Shown here: in pieces, positions 33,643 to 38,921 of the stretch
How positions within the stretch are numbered: position 1 is the first letter of the stretch
How the letters are laid out: each line of letters begins with the position of its first letter
Assembly: GCA_003249165.1 (NCBI GenBank)
Contig: QKJV01000377.1
Span: 1-38,921 of the forward strand
Length of the DNA: 38,921 nucleotides
DNA from: Desulfobulbaceae bacterium
GTDB taxonomy: Bacteria > Desulfobacterota > Desulfobulbia > Desulfobulbales > SURF-16
Reading direction: 5' to 3'
Made by a program: the position numbers and the translations under genes
The notes under the pieces: generated by a model
Told to the model about the DNA's origin: nothing
Databases searched by the model: none
The model's input: the letters and a program-made list of their open reading frames with translations, nothing else

Positions 33643-34221
33643 ATGAAAGATTTACCAATGCACAACCCCGAAAGTAAACAGGAAGAAAAAAGTCAGGCAC
33701 GACTCGACTACGAAGAGGGTATGACATTTTTCAAAAATGGTGAAATAGCCCAAGCAGCGAACATGTTTCATAATGCGTTAATTGGTTTTGAACAGAAAAA
33801 GGACATGAATGGCGTGGCGAACGCTACAGATAAACTTGCCGATATCTGTGCCGAACGTCGCGAACTCGACAAAGCACTACAAATGTATGACCGTGTTATT
33901 GAAATTTGCTTTGATCAGGGTGATAATATCAGTGTATTTTCCATTGATAAAAAGAAGGCGAAACTTTTTGCCGACTGCGGGAAATTTGCAGAAGCAATAG
34001 ACAGCTATTTGACCATCATGGAACACTATCAGGCAATGCGCAACCCCCAAGGTACAATTGAAACCCTGGAAAAGCTTGCTGATGTGTATATGAAGGCAGG
34101 AAATTTAGAAAATGCAGCAGACTGCTATCGAACCGCAGCATCCATCCATGCCAACTACAAGCACAAAAGACATGCCGAGGAATTTTTCAAAAAAGCTGAA
34201 GAGGTATTAGCTAACGCTTAA
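33643..34221 (+). CDS. TPR-repeat protein
   Basis: A 192-residue cytoplasmic TPR protein with about four repeats: ARLDYEEGMTFFKNGEIAQA, VANATDKLADICAERRELDK, IDKKKAKLFADCGKFAEAID and TLEKLADVYMKAGNLENAAD. I start at ATG 33643 (MKDLPMHNPE), since GGAG lies seven bases upstream; an in-frame TTG at 33631 is less likely. It is last of the plus-strand trio, ends just before the 23-bp inverted repeat, and faces dsrD. Its role is unknown; association with sulfite reductase is only suggested by position. Confidence 0.87.
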   Translation: MKDLPMHNPESKQEEKSQARLDYEEGMTFFKNGEIAQAANMFHNALIGFEQKKDMNGVANATDKLADICAERRELDKALQMYDRVIEICFDQGDNISVFSIDKKKAKLFADCGKFAEAIDSYLTIMEHYQAMRNPQGTIETLEKLADVYMKAGNLENAADCYRTAASIHANYKHKRHAEEFFKKAEEVLANA

Positions 34222-34228
34222 AAAAAAT

Positions 34229-34281
34229 TGACATACAATAAAAAAACCGCCCTTATAAGGCGGTTTTTTTATTGTATGTCA
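34229..34281. terminator. Bidirectional terminator with perfect 23-bp inverted repeat
   Basis: Arms 34229-34251 and 34259-34281 are exact reverse complements, with a seven-base loop. The core CCGCC / GGCGG is flanked by A7 and T7, giving a U-tract in either direction, as in bidirectional Rho-independent terminators. The pairing continues 11 bp further out through TGACATACAAT, more than a terminator needs. It separates the TPR trio (plus) from dsrABD (minus). Confidence 0.92.
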
Positions 34282-34301
34282 TAATATTACTAAAAGACTT
34301 A

Positions 34302-34556
34302 TTATTTGCCTTCTTCTGCAGCGTCTCTTGTTTCCTCATTTTTAATTCTTGAGGGAAGAGCATACATTGTTGTGCTACCGCTGGACCAGAACATCAGCTT
34401 TTGTTCTTTAACCAGCTCATTGGCAATATTTTTGATAACGCGTGGAGATGATGAAGGATCGCACTCGTAGAAATCTTTGATATACAGCTGAGGTTTAGGT
34501 GCTTTCGTTGCTTTCGCTATCATTGCTGCCTTAATTTCATCTTTACTTAAACCCAT
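34302..34556 (-). CDS. dsrD: Dissimilatory sulfite reductase-associated protein DsrD
   Basis: An 84-residue winged-helix protein, normal for DsrD. It shows GLSKDEIKAAMIAKATK, LYIKDFYECDPSSSPRVIKN and LMFWSSGSTTMYALPSR. DsrD has been reported as an allosteric activator of DsrAB and is a marker of the reductive pathway. It is the third gene of dsrABD on the minus strand, 117 bases after dsrB, with AAGGAG before its ATG. A hairpin in the dsrB-dsrD gap may tune its level. The bidirectional terminator ends the operon. Confidence 0.95.
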   Translation of the reverse strand: MGLSKDEIKAAMIAKATKAPKPQLYIKDFYECDPSSSPRVIKNIANELVKEQKLMFWSSGSTTMYALPSRIKNEETRDAAEEGK

Positions 34557-34607
34557 GTCACTTACTCCTTATTAGTAGTCATCCAAGGGAAGTTTGTCTC
34601 TTCAACA

Positions 34608-34651
34608 GTGTGAGGGCAGCAGAATATTTATTCCACTACCCTCAGTCACAC
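34608..34651 (-). promoter_or_regulatory. Hairpin in the dsrB-dsrD gap
   Basis: GTGTGA (34608-34613) pairs with TCACAC (34646-34651), and GGG (34614-34616) pairs with CCC (34639-34641), leaving a small bulge. It lies just after the dsrB stop. There is no T-run, so it is more likely a processing, stability or partial-termination element than a full terminator. Confidence 0.4.
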
Positions 34652-34673
34652 GGCTGCTTATTCAGGCAGTCAA

Positions 34674-35804
34674 TTACTTAATGTGGCTTGTGAACTTGAA
34701 TTGTGTAGAAGTTCTCCAAGTATCGTAGGCCAGACGATAATCGTCAATTGATTTGATTGTGAAGGGAATTCCGGTTTTCTCAAAGAATTTTTCCCAGCCG
34801 ATTCTCTCTGCCCACTCGCCAACACGCTCATATTTCTTCGCGTCTTTGGCATATACTTCAACGATATTCTTAACTGCTGCAACTGTTTCCGGCCAGCGGG
34901 GCGGAGTGTTGGGCAGGAAAGGAATAATCAGTTTGGAGAATTTAGGCATTGAACGGGAGTTAGAGACCTTACCACCAACCAGAATCGCGATTCCGTCACC
35001 TTCAGGGTCAGACAACGGCATAGCAGGACACATGGTGTAGCAGTTACCACAGAACATACAGCGCTCAGCGGTTACTTTTACGGATTTTACTTCTTCGCCT
35101 TTGCTGTTGGTAGCCTTAGCCGGTTTTACAGCTCCCAGCGGACATGCTGCGATTGCCAGAGGCAGTTCGCAAAGACCGGAAATAGCATCATGATCAATCA
35201 TCGGCGGTTTACGATGAATACCGAGGATAGCGATATCGGATGCATGCACCGCACCACACATGTTCAGACAACATGCCAGAGCAACACGTACCTGAGCAGG
35301 CAGAGTCATGCTGGTGAAGTAATCAAAAAGTTCATCCATAACGGCTTTAACAACGCCGGAAGCGTCGGTAGCCGGTGTATGGCAGTGAACCCAACCCTGG
35401 GTATGAACGATAGCTGATACGCCAGCGCCTGTACCACCAACCGGGAATTTGTTGCCGCGTGATGCGAGGTCATCAAGCAGTGGCTGAACTTTCTCTTTGG
35501 CGTCAACCATGAATTCGACGTTATTTCTGGTTGTCCAGCGAACATAACCATCACAGTGCTTGTCGGCGATATCGCAGATCTCGCGGATGTGCTCGATACT
35601 CATCAAACGGGCAGCACCAATACGTACGGTATAGCACTCATCGCCGCTCTCGGCTTTGTGCATCAATACACCCGGCTGGGTGATTTCATGATAGAGCCAT
35701 TTAGCGAAATTGTTTTTGATTACCGGTGGGAGAAAATCTCCATAGTGTGGCGGACCAAGGTCTGTTATTCTATCTTCCATCGGTTTATCAGGATTGTAAC
35801 CCAT
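34674..35804 (-). CDS. dsrB: Dissimilatory sulfite reductase beta subunit DsrB
   Basis: DsrB carries the catalytic siroheme-[4Fe-4S] site of the alpha2-beta2 enzyme that reduces sulfite with six electrons. The 376-residue protein shows [17 protein letters not shown] with C141, then [14 protein letters not shown] with C178, C179 and C183 as siroheme-cluster ligands. The inserted ferredoxin domain has C221 in AACPLGAV and [13 protein letters not shown] (249-260). Cys spacing agrees with Desulfovibrio DsrB. It follows dsrA after 61 bases with a strong AAGGAGG upstream, in operon with dsrD. Confidence 0.98.
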   Translation of the reverse strand: MGYNPDKPMEDRITDLGPPHYGDFLPPVIKNNFAKWLYHEITQPGVLMHKAESGDECYTVRIGAARLMSIEHIREICDIADKHCDGYVRWTTRNNVEFMVDAKEKVQPLLDDLASRGNKFPVGGTGAGVSAIVHTQGWVHCHTPATDASGVVKAVMDELFDYFTSMTLPAQVRVALACCLNMCGAVHASDIAILGIHRKPPMIDHDAISGLCELPLAIAACPLGAVKPAKATNSKGEEVKSVKVTAERCMFCGNCYTMCPAMPLSDPEGDGIAILVGGKVSNSRSMPKFSKLIIPFLPNTPPRWPETVAAVKNIVEVYAKDAKKYERVGEWAERIGWEKFFEKTGIPFTIKSIDDYRLAYDTWRTSTQFKFTSHIK

Positions 35805-35865
35805 AGTTCTACCTCCTTATATTTCAGCAAGTATAGTACTTAAATATATTGTCACGAGAGCATTA

Positions 35866-37146
35866 TCACTGTGCGTGGCGTTTACGGAACTCTTTAACAT
35901 CACGATCCCAGCCGCCTTCAACCTCTTCTTCCTGCCAGAAAACATACGGGTTGGAACGAGGTTCTTTCACATGCTGCGGAGCGGGTGTAACTTCCATAAC
36001 TTTCAGGAAGGTCGGCAGACCAACACGCTGAATAGTCTCACCACAGCGCTCACGGTTCTTACCATTTTCCATCCACCAATCCCATACTTTTTCAATCTGC
36101 TCGCAGACTTCTTCGTATTCATTATCAGCGGTTACAGGCAGGAATGGAATAATCATGGTGGCGAACTGGGCACCATCGAGGATAGGAGCTTTCGCACCAA
36201 TGCAGAGACACATACCCTGCTCAACACCAGGACGGAGAGCGCGCGGCATTACATTGATGCAGTGCATGCAGCGTGTACACTCTGAGTTGTCAATCTTCAG
36301 CTCATCGCCTTCCATCCACATACATTTGGTGGGGCACAGATCGAGTACTTCTTTCTGGATATCAAATTTTCCCCAGTCACGACCAGCGTGGGCACCGCCG
36401 TTAGAAGGATAGTTACCTGCGATATATTCTTTTACTGCAGCCTGATCGATGCGGATATCATCTTTCCAGTTGCCGATCATGGCAAAGTCGGAACGTGCGA
36501 TTGCGGCAACGCAGTCGTTCGGACAACCGGACATTTTGAATTTAAACTTATACGGGAAAGCGGGGCGATGGAGCTCATCCTGATATTTGTTGGTCAGAAA
36601 GTGGCAAAGAGCCTGCGTATCGTAGCAGGACCACTCACAACGTGACTGACCGAGGCAGCAGGAAGGAGTACGCAGGTTGGAACCTGAACCACCGAGATCC
36701 TGATTCAGATCATGGGTCAGATCATAGAAAAGAGGCTCCAGATTCGGGGTTGTGGTACCGAGCAATACCATATCACCGGTTGATCCGTGCATGTTGGTCA
36801 TACCGGATCCATATTTTTCCCACAGATTACAGATGTCACGCAGTTTTGCCGTGCTGTAGTACAAACCAGAGGGCTGATTTACACGAACGGTATGGAAGTG
36901 GGCTACGCCCGGGAACTGCTTGGGAACGTCGGAATACCGCCCGACGATACCGCCACCATAACCGAATACACCTACGATACCACCATGTTTCCAGTGCGTA
37001 ATTCTGTCTTTATAGGACAGCTCCAACTGGCCCAGAATGTCCCAGCACTCGGGTTTTTTTTCGGCCTGGCGCTTAAGATCTGTTACAAAGCTCGGCCATG
37101 GTCCTTTCTCGAGTTCGTCCAATAAGGGCGTATCATGCTTTGGCAT
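35866..37146 (-). CDS. dsrA: Dissimilatory sulfite reductase alpha subunit DsrA
   Basis: DsrA pairs with DsrB in the cytoplasmic terminal reductase of sulfate respiration. The 426-residue protein has the siroheme-cluster pattern C164-x5-C170 and C208-x3-C212 (CCLGQSRCEWSC and SGCPNDC). The inserted ferredoxin domain ligands are C271, C290, C293 and C296 (CTRCMHC). The spacing equals that of D. vulgaris DsrA. The strongly conserved GGIVGVFGYGGGIVGRYSD and HGSTGDMVLLGTTT are present. Strong AGGAGG precedes the ATG. It is the first gene of dsrABD, with a promoter candidate about 150 bases upstream. Together with DsrD this indicates the reductive type. Confidence 0.98.
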   Translation of the reverse strand: MPKHDTPLLDELEKGPWPSFVTDLKRQAEKKPECWDILGQLELSYKDRITHWKHGGIVGVFGYGGGIVGRYSDVPKQFPGVAHFHTVRVNQPSGLYYSTAKLRDICNLWEKYGSGMTNMHGSTGDMVLLGTTTPNLEPLFYDLTHDLNQDLGGSGSNLRTPSCCLGQSRCEWSCYDTQALCHFLTNKYQDELHRPAFPYKFKFKMSGCPNDCVAAIARSDFAMIGNWKDDIRIDQAAVKEYIAGNYPSNGGAHAGRDWGKFDIQKEVLDLCPTKCMWMEGDELKIDNSECTRCMHCINVMPRALRPGVEQGMCLCIGAKAPILDGAQFATMIIPFLPVTADNEYEEVCEQIEKVWDWWMENGKNRERCGETIQRVGLPTFLKVMEVTPAPQHVKEPRSNPYVFWQEEEVEGGWDRDVKEFRKRHAQ

Positions 37147-37475
37147 TTTCTCGTTTCCTCCTAAGGATCTGTTAATATGTAAGCCTAACCAACCTGCCCA
37201 CCCTCAGCTATTTAGTTCATGATGCGCCTTAGTACGCTCCACTTTTCTGCTGCAGAATGAACACACGTATTTCTGAATAGAAATTCAGTCTTGCCGAGAT
37301 TATCCACCTCGCAACTTTTTGTCAACAAAAAATCTTTATCTTTAATTATGATTTTTATAGAAGCTTGATTATTGAAAATTATTATGTTTTTTATGTAAAA
37401 AAAAATTGTATCATAATTTAATTTATATAATCCACTCCCGTTTTTCTTAATTTTATTTTTTTACAATATTTTACT
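37147..37475. other. Divergent intergenic region dsrA / DUF134 gene
   Basis: About 330 bases. The dsrA-proximal part is mixed in composition and holds the dsrA promoter candidate. From about 37320 on it is very AT-rich. On the plus strand TTGTAT and TATAAT (near 37407-37432) occur with a short 14-base spacer and might serve the DUF134 gene; I do not rate it highly. No coding signal seen. Confidence 0.45.
37299..37325 (-). promoter_or_regulatory. Candidate sigma-70-type promoter of dsrABD
   Basis: On the minus strand a perfect -35 TTGACA (37325-37320) is followed after 15 bases by GATAAT (37304-37299), five of six matches to TATAAT. The spacer is short of the ideal 17. Transcription would begin near 37291, leaving a leader of about 145 bases before dsrA. 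Confidence 0.45.
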
Positions 37476-37808
37476 GTGTCACGTCCTAAAAAAAAACGAT
37501 TATGCGAAGGTAGATTATGCGGCCGATCTTTCAAACCGGCCTGGGTTCCTATGACCAAATTACGCAAAATTGATTTGTTGCGTGATGAGGTTGAAGCACT
37601 CAAACTCTGTGATATGGAGGGGTTAACCCAAGAACAGGCTGGCCAGAAAATGGGAATTTCTCGCGGAACGGTTCAAAGAATTTTAACAAAAGCACGGCAA
37701 AAGGTAGCTGATGCCCTGGTGACTGGCTCCGCGCTTGTTTTCCAGGAAGATCCACATGAAAGCGGTCAACCGGCAAATTGGCCTTCAAACGCGGCTACTG
37801 AAGAGTAA
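37476..37808 (+). CDS. DUF134-family helix-turn-helix DNA-binding protein
   Basis: A 110-residue protein of the DUF134 family: start MSRPKKKRL, a central FKPAWVPMTKLRKIDLLRDEVEALKL, then a sigma-region-4-like helix-turn-helix, GLTQEQAGQKMGISRGTVQRILTKARQKVADAL (about 49-81). Start is GTG at 37476, without a clear Shine-Dalgarno. These proteins are commonly neighbours of NifX/NifB-like proteins, as here (38001-38396), so it may regulate that gene or metal-cofactor functions. It is divergent from dsrA. Confidence 0.87.
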   Translation: MSRPKKKRLCEGRLCGRSFKPAWVPMTKLRKIDLLRDEVEALKLCDMEGLTQEQAGQKMGISRGTVQRILTKARQKVADALVTGSALVFQEDPHESGQPANWPSNAATEE

Positions 37809-37931
37809 AAAAAGAAAAGAGCAGCGGGGCAAAAAAATTATTGAACCATTCTAAATTATCTAAATTTTGCAACCAATGAGCATGCGTCATTCATTTCTTT
37901 GTGTTTTCGAGCAATTTTTGCTATACCGGTT

Positions 37932-37982
37932 CTTTCAGGAAAAGGGCGGAAACAGAAAATATAACGAGCCCTCCCCTGAAAG
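37932..37982. terminator. Inverted repeat between convergent DUF134 and NifX-like genes
   Basis: CTTTCAGG (37932-37939) pairs with CCTGAAAG (37975-37982), and AGGGC (37943-37947) with GCCCT (37968-37972), with a small internal loop and a 20-base apical loop. It lies between convergent genes, so a two-way termination function is plausible. There is no strong T-run. Confidence 0.45.
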
Positions 37983-38000
37983 AATCCATCTTATCCAAAA

Positions 38001-38396
38001 TCAATGATGACAGCTATCACCACCTTTGCATGCCTGCTGCGGGTGCATGACAGGCAATTTATTCTGTAAAAATCCGTCAATGACGGTCAGGACATTCTGA
38101 TATTCATCCCGCGCGGCGAAGTAAACTTCTATGCCGACCTCACTGAAACCCTGCAAGGGTCTCATGCCCATCCCGCCAACTACCAATGCGTCCACGTTAT
38201 TATCTTTCAGAAGCTTAACGGGGACCAGACATCCCCCAGCTCCATGTTCAATGTTATTAATCGTATCCACTCCCGCTATTTTGCCATCCTGCAGATTAAT
38301 AACGGTAAACAGGTCACAATGACCAAAGTGATCAGAACGGCTCGCAGCCATTCCTCCGGGATTATCGGTAGGAACGGCGATTCTTAAATTTTTCAT
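38001..38396 (-). CDS. NifX/NifB-like dinitrogenase iron-molybdenum cofactor biosynthesis family protein
   Basis: A 131-residue protein of the NifX/NafY/MTH1175 fold: MKNLRIAVPTDN, SDHFGHCDLFTVINL (about 21-35) with a metal-binding His/Cys pair, NNIEHGAGGCLVPVKLLKDNNVDALVVGGMG in two adjoining parts, and a Cys/His tail CKGGDSCHH. Members carry or sense Fe-S or Mo-containing cofactors. No nif gene is in the window, so the name does not prove nitrogen fixation. AGGAG precedes the ATG. It converges with the DUF134 gene. Confidence 0.88.
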   Translation of the reverse strand: MKNLRIAVPTDNPGGMAASRSDHFGHCDLFTVINLQDGKIAGVDTINNIEHGAGGCLVPVKLLKDNNVDALVVGGMGMRPLQGFSEVGIEVYFAARDEYQNVLTVIDGFLQNKLPVMHPQQACKGGDSCHH

Positions 38397-38467
38397 AACT
38401 ATCTCCTAAATTGATTACACTATTGCCTCCACCGGAGGCGGTCCAAAATAAAATCGGCAGATTTGAC

Positions 38468-38800
38468 TTACCTTGCAGCAGACCACATCTGAATGATAGA
38501 CGAAACAGCAATAACAAGAGCGGCATTCGCTCGCTGCAGTCCGAATAAGTTAATAGCAATACCCAAACCGATTGACAGATTACGCATCATAATTCCATAG
38601 ACAAACGCTCTGGCATCTCCGCATTTAAATAATATTCTCCCAGTATCGTGCTGAGGAGGAAATTGACTGCTTAGACAATGACCAAAGGGACGAAATATTT
38701 CCCAATACAGTTGAAGCATCCTATATCGGACTTGCTTTGAGTGCGATAGCAACAAAAACTGTACCGAAAACTCCCACCGTCGAAAATGCCGGGAAACAAG
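38468..38800 (-). pseudogene. Decayed BASS/ACR3-type sodium symporter or arsenite transporter (3' part)
   Basis: Three frames together give the C-terminal third of a bile-acid:sodium symporter / arsenic-resistance family transporter. In reading order these are AFSTVGVFGTVFVAIALKAS (TAG at 38723-38721), then IGKYFVPLVIV, a TAA at 38673-38671, AVNFLLSTILG, then in a third frame GRILFKCGDARAFVYG, MRNLSIGLGIAINLFG and ALVIAVSSIIQMWSAAR. Two frame changes and one internal stop break it, and no N-terminal part or start is found before about 38800. It resembles the family pattern GDARAL-x-YG-x-x-MRNLSIALAIA. I infer a non-functional remnant. Confidence 0.7.
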
Positions 38801-38921
38801 GCTAAATACCTCTCGGGGCTCTGTTACTTTTAATATGCATTCAAGGGAAGGTATTCAAATCTTTTTTTTCGACATACATATTTTTTTCTTTTCTCTAACG
38901 GATTCCGCTGTATAGTTATGT
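38801..38921. other. AT-rich end of window
   Basis: T-rich non-coding sequence upstream of the transporter remnant. The missing 5' part of the transporter is not recognisable here, so a deletion boundary may lie near 38800. Confidence 0.4.

Overview
The window reads as a chromosomal segment of a sulfate- or sulfite-reducing member of Desulfobacterota, most likely Desulfobulbales-like. The main evidence is a reductive-type dsrA-dsrB-dsrD operon on the minus strand at the right end (34302-37146), a CbiA/DsrN-type amidotransferase nearby, an Asp14 ferredoxin of the Desulfovibrio africanus FdIII type, and a DUF134/NifX-like pair. An ectABC operon at the left end suggests a saline or marine habitat. 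The taxonomic call is inference from gene content and family resemblance; no database search was run.

Layout. 1-2528: AT-rich DNA, a 3' remnant that looks like hemC, then ectABC (ectoine synthesis). 2709-6362 (minus): trpS, then grpE-dnaK with a heat-shock-like promoter candidate. 6774-8925: an exported beta-carbonic-anhydrase-like protein that has lost its zinc ligands, overlapping tail to tail with a PLP aminotransferase. 9535-12532: citrate synthase (minus), then thiE and a small Cys-rich zinc-binding-type protein (plus). 12540-15971 (minus): hflK-hflC, a rhomboid protease and tRNA-Leu(CAG). 16267-18304: ribF and truA. 18616-26819 (minus): a compact seven-gene run, transcribed as membrane protein - alr - argS - SPOR protein - short ArgA-type GNAT - secA - argJ. 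26937-28543: ferredoxin, a DtxR-family regulator, and behind it a stretch that looks like a broken gene. 28596-30078: a Cys-motif protein, an MlaC-type periplasmic protein and a small membrane protein. 30131-37146: cbiA/dsrN (minus), a plus-strand TPR / zinc-ribbon-HEAT / TPR trio, then dsrABD (minus) converging on it across a perfect 23-bp inverted repeat. 37476-38921: DUF134 regulator, NifX-like protein, and a wreck of a BASS/ACR3-type transporter.

How the genes work together. DsrAB with DsrD performs the terminal six-electron sulfite reduction. DsrN/CbiA probably amidates siroheme for DsrAB or a cobalamin precursor. Ferredoxin and citrate synthase serve central redox and carbon metabolism. 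GNAT and ArgJ both act in the acetylated arginine pathway and share an operon-like run with secA and argS. DnaK/GrpE, HflKC and rhomboid form a protein-quality-control group.

Most interesting items: the zinc-less exported carbonic anhydrase homologue, the uncharacterised TPR/HEAT trio facing dsrABD, the Asp14 ferredoxin, and three decayed genes (hemC tail, BASS transporter, and an unidentified one upstream of dtxR). I did not find a CRISPR array, insertion sequence, integrase or rRNA gene.
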